64,000 nucleotides of DNA from Phytohabitans rumicis (lineage in GTDB: Bacteria > Actinomycetota > Actinomycetes > Mycobacteriales > Micromonosporaceae). Location of the stretch: the NCBI RefSeq assembly GCF_011764445.1, contig NZ_BLPG01000001.1, positions 7,147,001-7,211,000 of the forward strand, written 5' to 3'. Made by a program: the position numbers and the translations under genes. Below, in pieces: positions 1 through 9,544 of the stretch. The first letter of the stretch is position 1, and every line of letters begins with the position of its first letter. The notes under the pieces are model-generated. The model was not told the origin of the DNA. It saw only the letters and a program-made list of their open reading frames with translations, and did no database searches.

Positions 1-336
1 TACTACGCCGACCGGGACGGTCGGGAACTGGCCTGGCCACAGCCCTGGTGGGACAACCGCGACGACCCCGACATCGCCGTCGCCAACCGGCTCGCCGCCC
101 AAACCCTGTCCCACGCCGGTCTGCACGACCCCGCCGTCGTCCTCGGGCAGCCGAGGTCGATCACGACCGGCCACTGGCCCAGCGAACGCAACGGCCCCCG
201 ACCCATCGACGCCATCCTGGCCACCCGCCGCATGCTCGACGCCATCCGCCACACCGTCGTCATCGACACATCCATCGCGCGGGCCGCCTCCGACCACCTA
301 CCCGTCGGCGTGCACTACGACCCCGCCGCACCGTGA
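1..336 (+). CDS. Endonuclease/exonuclease/phosphatase family protein, C-terminal part
   Basis: Open at the left edge and read in frame 1 up to TGA at 334-336; about 111 residues remain. The end carries the signature SDHLPVGVHY. In the EEP fold (DNase I-like nucleases and phosphodiesterases) this SDH motif holds the catalytic histidine and a metal-binding aspartate. The asparagine and aspartate further upstream (TGHWPSERNG, RPIDAILATRR) fit the last strands of the domain. The N-terminal catalytic glutamate lies outside the window, so the substrate (DNA, phosphoinositide or other) cannot be told. The family assignment rests on the one motif. Confidence 0.7.
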   Translation, partial: YYADRDGRELAWPQPWWDNRDDPDIAVANRLAAQTLSHAGLHDPAVVLGQPRSITTGHWPSERNGPRPIDAILATRRMLDAIRHTVVIDTSIARAASDHLPVGVHYDPAAP

Positions 337-371
337 CCCGCCCACCCAGCCTGCCCGAGCCTCGGTCAGCC

Positions 372-1703
372 ATGTTAGACCCGGAGGCGGACACCGTGAT
401 TGCCGGCGCAGATCCGACCGGTGCTTTGCGTGCGGCGCCCCGCGACGGCACGGACGAGCTGGCCGCCAGCGGCACGCGCAGCGCCGGCAACGGCCTGGTT
501 GCCAGGGCGCGAGGGATCGCGGGCAGCGTGGTCGACGGTTTCGCCGTCGTCGCCTTCTTGGTGTTCGCCGGGCCTGGCCGGCGGGAGGCGCTGCACGCCG
601 ACGCGGACCGGATAGCCGAGCAGTGGCGAACCGAGTGGGGACCGTCGGCCGCGCAGTCGGTTGCCGTTTGCCAGCCGGATCGGACACAAGCCGTGACCGG
701 CAACGATGTGGGCCGGCGTGCGCCAGCCCAGACGCGGCAACCGTCCGCCACCCGGCCAGGCGCCGGTAGGAGCAGGCGCGGAACCGGTCGCGGTCGGCTT
801 GGCCGCACCGTCCTGATCGGTCTGGCGATCCTGATCCTGGTGAGTGTTGCCGTGGGTGACGCGGCGACGAGCCCGAGTCGCACGGATGGTGCGCTGTCGC
901 CGCAAGACGGCGAGTTTCTCGGGCACGTCCACGGCTACGGCCTTCCCGACGGCTTTCCGCAGCGGATGGCGACATTTGATGCGCGTCGCTTTTGCAGTGA
1001 GCTGACGTTCGAGTACTGGGGGCCGGACGGCGCGTTCTGGCCGGAGGCGGGTCACGCCCACTACTTCGGCCGGTACCGGGACATGCGGGCGATCTGGCTG
1101 GCGGCCACCCGCACCTACTGTCGCCCCTTTCAACGTTCCGTGCACGGGGTCTACGAGGAGCGTGGCAAGCCCGTGTACGGCGGAAGCTTTGACGGCGCGA
1201 GCGGGCAGCCGCTGCCGTACGACTACCCGGAGGGCGGGCTGTGCCTGTCCCGGTACAACAACTGGGCTGATTTCGGCAAGGTGGATGAGCACCACTCCGG
1301 CAACGTCATCGAGCGCCACAGCTCCGATCGAGTAATTCGGATGGGGCAATGGACAACGGGATTGGGATCCACTCGCTCGCGGTTCCCGCATCTGCGGCGG
1401 GTCACCGCGGGTGACCTTCCGGCTGCCGTCCCGCTTCCGCTCCTCGGCGCTGGCGCGCCTGCGGTGCAGATCGGGTTGCCATCGATCGCGGTGGGTGACG
1501 GGGTACGCCGACGAGATGGCCCCCGATCTCGTTGCCAAACGATCATGCGCGTGGTGGCCCGTGCCCCAGTGAACTCGGCGGGAGTGGCGCTCGAAACCGG
1601 TGCCCGCGTGGTGCTCAAACACGTTGCCAAGCACGGATACGGCGACTTCGCCGCCGATCAGGGTCCGAGAACGGCGGTCTACCGTCGGGTGGCTGCCACA
1701 TGA
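372..1703 (+). CDS. Hypothetical single-pass membrane protein
   Basis: About 443 residues from ATG 372. A 48-base gap follows the EEP gene. An N-terminal half of about 145 mostly polar residues precedes one clear transmembrane helix at about residues 146-162 (VLIGLAILILVSVAVG). An aromatic-rich domain with several cysteines follows (FCSELTFEYWGPDGAFW, TYCRPF, GGLCLSRYNNW). The last 130 residues are less protein-like and may contain a sequence error. The stop overlaps the next start as ATGA (1700-1703), so it is co-translated with the NB-ARC gene and may act as its membrane sensor; that role is inference. No known family was recognised. Confidence 0.6.
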   Translation: MLDPEADTVIAGADPTGALRAAPRDGTDELAASGTRSAGNGLVARARGIAGSVVDGFAVVAFLVFAGPGRREALHADADRIAEQWRTEWGPSAAQSVAVCQPDRTQAVTGNDVGRRAPAQTRQPSATRPGAGRSRRGTGRGRLGRTVLIGLAILILVSVAVGDAATSPSRTDGALSPQDGEFLGHVHGYGLPDGFPQRMATFDARRFCSELTFEYWGPDGAFWPEAGHAHYFGRYRDMRAIWLAATRTYCRPFQRSVHGVYEERGKPVYGGSFDGASGQPLPYDYPEGGLCLSRYNNWADFGKVDEHHSGNVIERHSSDRVIRMGQWTTGLGSTRSRFPHLRRVTAGDLPAAVPLPLLGAGAPAVQIGLPSIAVGDGVRRRDGPRSRCQTIMRVVARAPVNSAGVALETGARVVLKHVAKHGYGDFAADQGPRTAVYRRVAAT

Positions 1704-3961
1704 TCGACGAGGCGATGGTCGCCGCGGTTGCTGCCGCGTTGGTGGGTAAGGTCGCCGACGGGCTCACCGAGGCCGGCAGGGCGGCCCTTAAGCGGCTGCG
1801 GCGCCGTACCAGTGACGATCCGGCCTCCGCGGTCGTGCTGAGCCGGGCGCAGGGTCACCCAGACCGCGAGGCGGTCGCCGCGTTGCGCGCCGTCCTGCGG
1901 CGTGCGGCTGTCGCCGATGAGGCGGTGGCCGGCGAGATTGTCGCGCTGTGGCAGCAGATGCCGGCGCCGCGGCAGCTACCGCCCGCACCGGTCTACTGGG
2001 TTGACCGCCTGCGTGAGCTGGCCGCGCTGGAGCAGGTTCTCCGCGACAATGCCCGCCGGCGGGTGGTGCTGCTGACCGGGTTGCCGGGCGTCGGCAAGAC
2101 GGCACTCGCGGTGCGCTGCGCGATGTCCGTGGCCGGGCTGGTGCCGGATGGGCAGCTTCACGTGGAGTTGGGCGGCGCGAGCCCGAATGGTCCGCTGTCG
2201 GCGGGTGACGCGCTGGGCCGGATGTTGCGCTCGCTGGGCGTGCCACCTGAGCGCGTGCCGGCCGCCGTTGAGGAGCAGGCGGGGCTGTGGCGGTCGCTGA
2301 CCGCGGACCGACGGTTGCTGCTCCTGCTGGACAACGCCGTGTCGGTCGCTCAGGTACGCCCGCTGCTGCCGGCCTCGCCCGGCTGCGTCGTGCTGGTCAC
2401 CGCCCGCACCCTGCTTGCCGGTCTGGTCGCGGACGGCGCGCAGGTGCTCACCGTGCGGCCGCTGGACGAGGGGTCCGCGGTCGCCTTTCTCGAACGGGTT
2501 GTCGGCGATCGGCGGGTGGCCGACGACCCGGCCGCCGCCACCGACCTGGTGCGGGCGTGCGGCGGCGTGCCACTCGCGCTGACTGTGACCGCCGCGCGGC
2601 TGGCAATACGTCCACAGTGGCCGATACGTCGGCTGCTCGACGAGTTGGCCCACTGCCGCGGCCGACTGTCCACGTTGTCCATCCGAGCAGACGGAGATGT
2701 TTCTATGACTGCCGCCTTCGAGGCGTCATACACCGGGTTGCCGGCGCTGGCAGCCCGCTGCTACCGGCTCCTGGTGCTGCACCCCGGCCCAGACTTCGGG
2801 CCAGCCGTCGCGGCAGCGGCGCTACAACTGTCGGGCCAGGAAACGGTGCAGGCGTTGACCATCCTGGTGGACGCGCACCTGCTCGACGAGCTACCCGGCG
2901 ACCGGTACACCTACCCGAACGCGGTCCGCGACCACGCCGTCCTGCACGCGTCGGACGACCCTGAGCAGGCCGCGACGATCCTGCGGATCATCCAGTGGTA
3001 CCTGGCCGTCGCGCTGGCCGCGGACCGGATCCTGACCCCGTACCGGCGGCGCACACCGAAGTTCCAGGCCGACCTCCCGCCGGTCCAGGTACAGGGGTTG
3101 GCTGGCTGGGATGAGGCGCTGGACTGGCTGGAGTTGGAGCGTGTCAACCTGGTCGAGGCGACCTCGGCCGCGGCGACGTTCTGGCCGGAACTGGCGTTCC
3201 GGCTGGCCTACGCGATGTGGCCGCTGTTTCATCTGCGCCGCTACCACCGGGACCGTGAGGTCGTCGACCGCATCGCCGTGGACTGTGCGCAGCGGCTCGG
3301 CGACCGCGACTACCAGGCTGCCGCCCTGGCCCGGCACGCGTGGGGTTGCTACGACCGCGGCCGGTTCGACCAGGCGCATCAGCTGTTCGCGCGCAGCCTG
3401 GTCCTGGGCGAGGAACTGGCCGACCCACACCAGCTGGCCGCCGCGCTGAACGGGTTGGGTCAGGTGGCTCTGGCGCAACAGTCGCCGCTGAACGCGGTCG
3501 GCGTGTTCACCCGGGCGCTGCGGCTGTACCAGCAGGCGGGCGACCGCCGACGCACGGGGCTGGTGCTTGTGAACCTTGGCCGGGCCCAGGCCGGCAAAGG
3601 CGAGGTGCAGCGGGCAGTCGACACCCTCACCGAGGCAATCGAGGTGTTCGCCGACCTCGACAGCGCGGACCCGTACAACCACGCCCGTGCCCGCATCGAG
3701 TTGGGCCGCGTGTTGACCCACGCTGGCGAGCACCAGCGCGCCGCCGCCGAACTGGACACGGCGCTCTGTCAGATGACCGAACGCGGATCGCCGCGCGGCC
3801 AAGCCCTCGCCCGCTGGGCGCTCGGCGAACTGGCCCTGAGCCTGGGCCAGTGTGACAGCGCCGCCGCGAACCTCGTCGAGGCGGTGCGCTTGTTCGAGGA
3901 ACTCGGCGACCGGGAGGCCGCCGATGCCCGACAGCTCTTCGAATCGATCGAGCGCCGATGA
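1700..3961 (+). CDS. NB-ARC STAND ATPase with C-terminal TPR repeats
   Basis: 753 residues. A short helical N-terminal region (1-95) precedes an NB-ARC nucleotide-binding module with P-loop GLPGVGKTAL at about 127-136, a Walker B segment RRLLLLLDNA and a GVPLALTV motif typical of the NB-ARC ARC1 helix. The region from about 560 to the end is a run of tetratricopeptide-like repeats (DYQAAALARHAWGCYDRGRF, QLAAALNGLGQVAL, RTGLVLVNLGRAQAGKGEVQ). Such proteins are ATP-driven switches that oligomerise on ligand binding; in actinomycetes they act as signalling regulators or immune sensors. There is no N-terminal DNA-binding or effector domain, so the output probably comes through a partner. ATGA overlaps at both ends place it in the middle of a four-gene operon. 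Confidence 0.85.
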   Translation: MIDEAMVAAVAAALVGKVADGLTEAGRAALKRLRRRTSDDPASAVVLSRAQGHPDREAVAALRAVLRRAAVADEAVAGEIVALWQQMPAPRQLPPAPVYWVDRLRELAALEQVLRDNARRRVVLLTGLPGVGKTALAVRCAMSVAGLVPDGQLHVELGGASPNGPLSAGDALGRMLRSLGVPPERVPAAVEEQAGLWRSLTADRRLLLLLDNAVSVAQVRPLLPASPGCVVLVTARTLLAGLVADGAQVLTVRPLDEGSAVAFLERVVGDRRVADDPAAATDLVRACGGVPLALTVTAARLAIRPQWPIRRLLDELAHCRGRLSTLSIRADGDVSMTAAFEASYTGLPALAARCYRLLVLHPGPDFGPAVAAAALQLSGQETVQALTILVDAHLLDELPGDRYTYPNAVRDHAVLHASDDPEQAATILRIIQWYLAVALAADRILTPYRRRTPKFQADLPPVQVQGLAGWDEALDWLELERVNLVEATSAAATFWPELAFRLAYAMWPLFHLRRYHRDREVVDRIAVDCAQRLGDRDYQAAALARHAWGCYDRGRFDQAHQLFARSLVLGEELADPHQLAAALNGLGQVALAQQSPLNAVGVFTRALRLYQQAGDRRRTGLVLVNLGRAQAGKGEVQRAVDTLTEAIEVFADLDSADPYNHARARIELGRVLTHAGEHQRAAAELDTALCQMTERGSPRGQALARWALGELALSLGQCDSAAANLVEAVRLFEELGDREAADARQLFESIERR

Positions 3962-4901
3962 GCGCCGAGAGTGGCCATGCCGGTGTGGAGCCGGACAGCA
4001 TCGAGCAGACGGCGGCGGCGCTCCTGACGCGGCGCCGTCGGCGGGTCCGCCGGGCGTTCGCCGTCGTGGTGCTTGCCGGGTTGGGGGCCACGCTCGCGGT
4101 CACTGCCATGGTCCAGGAGACGGGCCGCACGATCGGGCATCGGCCGTGTTGGCCCCACAACCGGTCGGCGGGTGGGCTGGCCGGTGGCAGGACCCGCTGA
4201 TCACCGCCGGGCACGACCAACCGGCGCGCGAGCCGCTGCTTGCGTTGGCAGGGACAATCCGCGCCTCGACCATCGACCAGCAACAGGCCGGCTTCGAGTA
4301 CGCCCATGCACTGCAGTGGGCTGCCGCGGACGGGGTTGCACAGGTGACTCGACGCTCGCTGTGGCGGGCCCCGGATGATTCCGGCCTGCTGGTCGAGCTC
4401 GTCGGTCCCGCAGCCGCTCAGCTGACGGCAGAGGCCGACCATTCGCTGCAGAAGGTCACCAGCCGGTTTGCTGCCGGCGGCATGTTCACCGTGGTCGCCG
4501 GTGACCTTTCAACGGACCCCGAGCGGTTGTGTGCGCAGCTCGACGCGACCGACGGCGGCCACGCGGCGCAGCGGCTCCACGCAGTCGGGTCGCTGGCCTT
4601 CTGGCATCCGCACCTGCTGGCCTCGATCGACGTGCGCCAGGCCCTGTTGACCTGCCTGGCCCGCAGCGGGCTGCTATTCCGCGGCGCTGCCACCGACCGG
4701 GCCGGACGAGCCGCGGTCGCTGTCACCGCACAGCACCAAAGCAGCCGGATGACCGCGCTGTTCGATCCCCGCACCGGCCACGTCCTGGCCTTCGAGGACG
4801 TCGCCCTGCCCGGAGCCGACCCGACGGACCGGGCCGCGAGTGTCGCCAGCTACTTGCTGATCATCGAACAGGGACGCCGTACCCGCACCCCCGACCTCTG
4901 A
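3958..4901 (+). CDS. Membrane-anchored anti-sigma-like protein, frameshifted near 4136
   Basis: Translation starts at ATG 3958 (ATGA overlap with the NB-ARC gene). It gives a basic cytoplasmic tail (RRRRRVRR) and a transmembrane helix AFAVVVLAGLGATLAVTAMV, then runs into a stop at 4200. The natural continuation, from APQPVGGWAGRWQDPL to the stop at 4901, is in the -1 frame. Adding one G to the GGG run at 4135-4137 joins the two. The product would be about 314 residues: short inside segment, one helix, then an external domain ending in FDPRTGHVLAFEDVALPG. The build matches the next gene and the CU044_5270-type family of actinomycetes, but similarity was judged by eye only. Probably a sequencing deletion rather than a dead gene. 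Confidence 0.6.
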
Positions 4902-4976
4902 CCCGCCCGCGGCAGATCCGGCCCGCGAAGTTCGCAGCGGCTGCCCGCAAACGCACAGCAGACCTGGAGAGTGTTC

Positions 4977-5957
4977 GTGAACCACGACGAGGCGTTGACA
5001 CCACCACCTATCGACCGCGGACGCCGACGGACGGTGGCCATAGCGGTGTCGGTGGCCGCGATCTGTGCTGCCGCCGCGGTCGTGGCCGCGGCAGCCTACC
5101 TGCCCGGGCCGGCCCGGCCTGAGGTTCGGTACACCGTCCCGCCAACCGGGCACCCGCAGCAGTCCACCCCCGCCGCGCCGGCACCGGCGTCCGTGGACGC
5201 GTGGGCGTCGCGGTCGCCCGCCGGGATGCTGTCGGCTCCAACCCCTACTGTGGACCGGCGGGTGCGCCGGGAACTGCGCTCATTCGCCGACCGGGTCGCC
5301 GCCCGCGGGCAGGACGCACCCGGCAGATACGCCTACCTGCAGGTCCGGCAGGACTCCCACGACCCGGACATCCTGCCGGGACACACCGGACCGCTGGGCC
5401 GGCACGTGGTGCGCACCCACCGGTGGCGTGGCCCCGGCGGCGAAGGCAGGCAAGTCAGCTTCGAGCTGACCGCCGGCTGCCGGCAGATCAACGCCGACAC
5501 CAGGTGGAACCGCGACATGCCCGGCTGGGTCGACGAACCACTCGCCGACGACCCGGCCATGCTGCGGCGGCAGCTACCCGGCAGGGCAGGCACGCCCACC
5601 GACGTGATCGCCGACCTGGCCGCCCTGCTCGAAAACCACTACGCGAGCACGCCGGTCCGGGCCACGGTCCTGCGGCTGCTGGCCGAAACCCCCGGCCTCC
5701 TTCTCGCCCCGACCACGTCAGGTGGCCGCACCACGGTGGCCGTCAGCGCAATGGACGTTGACCTGCCGCAGCCGGACCGCACCGTCCGCTACACCCTGAC
5801 CTTCGACGCCCGGACCGGACAACCGGTCGCCTACCAAACAGCCTTCCTCGACCCGGGCAGCGTGCCCGCGTACGAGCGGGCCACCACCGAACTCACCCAC
5901 ACCTGGCAGCAGGTCACCCGCACCACATCCACCACCACACCAGCCGTCGGCTGCTAG
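4977..5957 (+). CDS. CU044_5270-like membrane-anchored protein
   Basis: 326 residues from GTG 4977, chosen because GGAGA at 4966-4970 is correctly spaced for it; the GTG at 4971 is too close. Topology: 24 cytoplasmic residues ending RGRRRTVAIAV, one transmembrane helix (AVSVAAICAAAAVVAAAAYL), a Pro/Ala linker, then an external domain. The pattern YAYLQVRQDS, a WRGPGGEGRQ-type strand and a late YTLTFDARTGQPVAYQTAFL recalls the CU044_5270 family, often encoded beside ECF sigma factors. No sigma factor is present here; the operon partner is the NB-ARC ATPase, so this and its upstream homologue may be its membrane sensors (inference). Confidence 0.65.
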   Translation: MNHDEALTPPPIDRGRRRTVAIAVSVAAICAAAAVVAAAAYLPGPARPEVRYTVPPTGHPQQSTPAAPAPASVDAWASRSPAGMLSAPTPTVDRRVRRELRSFADRVAARGQDAPGRYAYLQVRQDSHDPDILPGHTGPLGRHVVRTHRWRGPGGEGRQVSFELTAGCRQINADTRWNRDMPGWVDEPLADDPAMLRRQLPGRAGTPTDVIADLAALLENHYASTPVRATVLRLLAETPGLLLAPTTSGGRTTVAVSAMDVDLPQPDRTVRYTLTFDARTGQPVAYQTAFLDPGSVPAYERATTELTHTWQQVTRTTSTTTPAVGC

Positions 5958-5989
5958 CCACCTCACCACCAAGAGGGGAACCAACTCCC

Positions 5990-6115
5990 GTGAGCCACCG
6001 ACACCGGCCCAGGCACCCCCGGCGCCAACCAGCCGCACACCGCGCCGTCGAACTATTAGAGATGGGAGCCGCCGCCGGGTTGGTCCCGTCTGGTGTGCTC
6101 ACCGTCCCCAGGTGA
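5990..6115 (+). CDS. Small hypothetical protein (41 aa)
   Basis: GTG at 5990 lies 11 bases after a good ribosome-binding site (AAGAGGGG, 5971-5978). It encodes a basic N-terminus followed by a helical stretch (RAVELLEMGAAAGLVPSGVL). Its stop overlaps GTG 6112, which opens a further 32-residue ORF to 6210 (VRPLSVAVATTGPQDMTARH...). The two could be one small gene broken by a frameshift or two coupled peptides. No family recognised; kept because of the ribosome-binding site and position 33 bases after the operon. Confidence 0.3.
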   Translation: MSHRHRPRHPRRQPAAHRAVELLEMGAAAGLVPSGVLTVPR

Positions 6116-6351
6116 GGCCGCTGTCGGTGGCCGTGGCGACGACCGGCCCCCAGGACATGACCGCCCGCCATCTGACCGGCGGCCTCCTGGCCGGCATCGA
6201 GCCGCGGTGAGCGTCAACACGGCGGGCCGCGCGCCTGCCAGACCCGCGCGGGCCGCTCGCACCCGTCCAGCAGGCAATTGGACCCTGCGCACGCCATCGT
6301 CCGACTTTCCGACGCCCTTCCGCACCCTGACAGACCACGGAGATGCGCCCC

Positions 6352-7149
6352 ATGACAGGTAGCCAGCCACACCCAAACTTTGATGCGCTTGTGCCGCACT
6401 CGGCACGATTGTGGAACTACTGGCTCGGCGGCAAGGACAACTTCGCATCAGACCGCGTCGCCGGAGACGAGATCGCCAGGCGCTTTCCGTCCATCATCGA
6501 CCTTGCCAAAGCCGACCGGGCCTTCCTGCAACGCGTCGTCCGCTACTTCGTCGCCGACCAGGGCATCCGGCAGATCCTCGACATCGGGACCGGCCTGCCC
6601 ACCGCCGACAACACCCACGAGGTCGCCCAGTCGATCGCCCCCGAGTCCCGGATCGTGTACGTCGACAACGACCCGCTCGTACTCGTGCACGCCCGCGCCC
6701 TGCTCACCAGCAACCCCGCAGGCGCCACCGACTACATCGAAGCCGACCTACACAACCCGGACACGATCCTGCGCGACGCGCGCCGCACCCTCGACTTCGA
6801 CAAACCCATCGCGATCACCCTGCTGGGCGTCGTGCATTTCATCCTCGACGAGGAGGAAGCACAACAAGTGGTGCGACAACTCGCCGCCGCCGTGCCGCCC
6901 GGCAGCTACCTGGCCATCGCGCACGGATGCCACGACATCAGGAAAGCCGAGGCGGACGACATCGTCACGTTCTGGAACGAACGCGGCAGGCCGAAGATCG
7001 TCTACCGCAGCTCCGCCGAGATCCGACGGTTCTTTGACGGATTGGAACTGCTGCAGCCAGGCGTCGTGCCCTGCACGCGCTGGTGCCCAGGGCCGAAGGA
7101 TCCCGACATCGACGTCAACCAGTACTGCGGTGTCGTCCGAAAGCCGTAA
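6352..7149 (+). CDS. SAM-dependent methyltransferase, DUF574/Methyltransf_19 family
   Basis: 265 residues. ATG 6352 is preferred over ATG 6343 because GGAG at 6339-6342 is 9 bases before it. The start PHSARLWNYWLGGKDNF and the SAM-binding motif ILDIGTGLPTADNTHEVAQ are hallmarks of the actinobacterial DUF574 methyltransferases, with an acidic second motif VYVDNDPLVLVHA and VVHFILDEEE. These enzymes are very abundant in actinomycetes, but their substrate is unknown. A homologue lies at 9888-10721, and the 3' end of this gene (7108-7170) is repeated at 9545-9607. Confidence 0.9.
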   Translation: MTGSQPHPNFDALVPHSARLWNYWLGGKDNFASDRVAGDEIARRFPSIIDLAKADRAFLQRVVRYFVADQGIRQILDIGTGLPTADNTHEVAQSIAPESRIVYVDNDPLVLVHARALLTSNPAGATDYIEADLHNPDTILRDARRTLDFDKPIAITLLGVVHFILDEEEAQQVVRQLAAAVPPGSYLAIAHGCHDIRKAEADDIVTFWNERGRPKIVYRSSAEIRRFFDGLELLQPGVVPCTRWCPGPKDPDIDVNQYCGVVRKP

Positions 7150-7243
7150 CCCCCCACCGTCAGGCCGGGTCTTGGCGCGTCTAACTGCCCCGACTTCCGC
7201 CGCCGTCCCGGAACACCACGAGCCAAGATAGGACACCATCGCG

Positions 7244-7525
7244 ATGTTTGATTGGTTTTTCAACCTCATCGACCGCCGCGCCACGCGGGAACTGCTCGAG
7301 ACCTGGCAGCCGCTGGCTGCCGCCAGCGCGCGCCGCTGGCAACCAGACCCAGCGGTCAAAGAGGCGATTCTGCGCCAGATCCTCGCCACACCCGGCGACG
7401 GCGACACCGCAGCGCACCCCGACCCTGCCGAGCGGGCCGAACCCGCGCCCGGCCGGCCGAAGCGACTTTTCGCGGGCCGGCCCAGCCTGAGCCGTCGCGC
7501 ACATCAAGGAAGGCAAGGCAGTTGA
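7244..7525 (+). CDS. Hypothetical protein (93 aa)
   Basis: ATG 7244 begins MFDWFFNLIDRRATRELLETW, an amphipathic aromatic helix, followed by a Pro/Asp-rich tail and a basic end. The stop overlaps the next start (TGATG, 7523-7527), so it is translationally coupled to the helical-repeat protein. No family recognised. Confidence 0.45.
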   Translation: MFDWFFNLIDRRATRELLETWQPLAAASARRWQPDPAVKEAILRQILATPGDGDTAAHPDPAERAEPAPGRPKRLFAGRPSLSRRAHQGRQGS

Positions 7526-8277
7526 TGGTATTCGAGGTCGACGCCGGCGCGGTCGATTACGCCGCCGTGCTCATCGACGCCGGTCAGAGCGCCGCGGCCA
7601 AGGCCGTCTTGGCCGAGGCGCTGCCGCCGAAGCCGCCGGCCGTGCAGGACTCGAACCCGGTCGTGATGCGCGCGGCTGCGCTGTACGCGGTCGTGCTCGG
7701 CCGTGACCCAGCTGCGGAGCGGTGGGCCACCCACGCGTTCGAGGTCAGCCAGCGCCTGCCCGAACCGGATGCCCTGCCCGCCCTGGCCGCGCGTGGCGCA
7801 CTCGCTGGTGTGTTGTATCGCGCCGGCCAACTCGACCGCTGCATCCAGCTTTTCCAAGGCCTGGTCGAAGGACTGCAGCGCCGGGTCGGTCCCGACGGCA
7901 GCGCGGCGCTCATCGCCCGCGCCGACCTGGCCCTCGCCCAGCACGTCAACGGCCGATGCGCGGCCGCGCGGACCGAGATGTCCACCGTCCTTGCCGCCTA
8001 CCGCCGCCATCACCCACACGATCACCGCACCCACGTGCGGATGCTACTGACCCTCGCGCAGATGCAGCGCCGCTGCCAGGCAGACCCCGACGCGGTGCAG
8101 AGCTTTGTCGCCGCCGTCACCTTGGCCCACCAGCACCTGCCCACCGGCGACCCGCTGATCCGACAAGCGACGCGCCTGGCCCGCACACCAGGCGGCCCAC
8201 CGTGCCGGCAATGCCGCGATGGCGCGACCGCCGGCTCATACCTGTACGGCGACGCGGACGGGGGCGTCACCCGATGA
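7525..8277 (+). CDS. TPR-like helical repeat protein
   Basis: 250 residues from ATG 7525, preceded by AAGGAAGG (7506-7513). The chain is almost entirely paired helices of tetratricopeptide type (ARGALAGVLYRAGQLDRCIQ, IARADLALAQHVNGRCAAAR, RMLLTLAQMQRRCQADP). The last 30 residues hold a CRQC pair. It overlaps the downstream XRE regulator gene as ATGA. In this setting it is probably a protein-interaction partner of that regulator or of the methyltransferase; no enzymatic motif is visible. Confidence 0.6.
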   Translation: MVFEVDAGAVDYAAVLIDAGQSAAAKAVLAEALPPKPPAVQDSNPVVMRAAALYAVVLGRDPAAERWATHAFEVSQRLPEPDALPALAARGALAGVLYRAGQLDRCIQLFQGLVEGLQRRVGPDGSAALIARADLALAQHVNGRCAAARTEMSTVLAAYRRHHPHDHRTHVRMLLTLAQMQRRCQADPDAVQSFVAAVTLAHQHLPTGDPLIRQATRLARTPGGPPCRQCRDGATAGSYLYGDADGGVTR

Positions 8278-9260
8278 CCCCCGGCAGCCGCGAGCCCCAG
8301 CGCAGCCTCAACTCTTCCGTTTCACGCACATCGTCAACCCCATGTTCCGTGCCAGGCACTCCCCGACCACCCGTGGACGACGAGCAACTACACCCCATCC
8401 TGGCCCGGCGCCGGTTGTCCGCAGCGATACGGCAGCTACGCGAGGCCGCGCAGCTGACCCAGGCCGCGGTAGCGGCGCTGCTCGGCTGGTCGGAAACAAA
8501 AGTGATCCGGATGGAGACCGGTCACGTCGGCGTGTCGAAGTCCGACCTGACGGTGCTTGCCCACACGTACGGCGTGACCAACCGCGGACAGATCGACGCG
8601 CTGGCGGCGTTGGCGGTACGCGGAACCCGGCAGCCGTGGGCCAGCTACCGCGACGTGTACGACGCCGACACGCTGCTGCGCCTCGCCCACGAGGACGCCG
8701 CCGGCACCATCCGCCAGTTCGACCACGCCCTGATCCCCGCCATCCTGCGCACCGAGGCGTACGCCCGCGCGGTGCAGTACCGCTTCGCCCCACCAGGTAC
8801 CCCACCGCATCGGACCGAGCGTCGAATCCAGGCGTGCCTGCGCCAGCAAGCCCTGCACGAACGTCCACACCCGCCAACCATGTCGTACGTGCTGGACCAG
8901 GCCGTCATCGACCGGCCGGTCGGCGCCACGCCCGCCGACCTGGACATCACCCTGGCCCAGCTGGAGCACCTCAAACAGATGGCAGCCCACCCACACATCA
9001 ACGTTCGGATCCTGCCGTACAGCCACGGCCTGCATCTCGGCCTGAGCAGCCCGTACGTCATCTTCGGGTTCGCCGACGACGGTGAGGTCCTGTTCGTCCG
9101 CGACGGCCGGCGCCGCCGAACCGACACCGACTCCTGCGAAACCGAGCAGTATCTAGCCGACTTCGTCGCGTTGGAGGCGGCCACCGACCCGTATGACCTC
9201 CGCCCCATCGACGCCGCCATAGCCCGGCTGACCACAGCGGCGCACTTGCAGCCCAGCTGA
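8274..9260 (+). CDS. XRE-family regulator with DUF5753 domain
   Basis: 328 residues. After a 45-residue Ser/Pro-rich leader, an XRE helix-turn-helix (residues about 48-110; LREAAQLTQAAVAALLGWSETKVIRME) is followed by the DUF5753/Scr1-type domain (ASYRDVYDADTLLRLAHEDA, FDHALIPAILRTEAYARAV, ILPYSHGLHLGLSSPYVIF). This is the WhiJ-like class that in Streptomyces usually sits beside a small DUF397 protein and controls development; no DUF397 gene is found here. It closes the methyltransferase operon by an ATGA overlap and may regulate it. Confidence 0.88.
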   Translation: MTPGSREPQRSLNSSVSRTSSTPCSVPGTPRPPVDDEQLHPILARRRLSAAIRQLREAAQLTQAAVAALLGWSETKVIRMETGHVGVSKSDLTVLAHTYGVTNRGQIDALAALAVRGTRQPWASYRDVYDADTLLRLAHEDAAGTIRQFDHALIPAILRTEAYARAVQYRFAPPGTPPHRTERRIQACLRQQALHERPHPPTMSYVLDQAVIDRPVGATPADLDITLAQLEHLKQMAAHPHINVRILPYSHGLHLGLSSPYVIFGFADDGEVLFVRDGRRRRTDTDSCETEQYLADFVALEAATDPYDLRPIDAAIARLTTAAHLQPS

Positions 9261-9544
9261 CCAAGCCCGGATACCGCGCACGGGCCGCGCCTGCCGGGCC
9301 CATCCCATCAGCCACTGCCCGACGCCACACCAGCCGCAGCGTGCCGAGCGACCGCCAATACCCGCCCGCCCCATCGCCATCGCCGTTGTGCTTGAGGCCC
9401 CTCAGCGGCGTCCGGTTCGGTCGGTTACACCCGCCGGTCCGCAGACTCCGAGCCGCCCAGCGAGATGGTGGCCTGGTGCCGGATCATCGACCCGCGCGGG
9501 CTCAAACCGATCGGCGACACGACACGGCATGGCCGGCCGCGCTC

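Noticed and set aside
375-1634. Long minus-strand open frame opposite the first membrane-protein gene
   Set aside because: Arginine/proline-rich composition, no ribosome-binding site and reversed codon-position GC; an antisense shadow.
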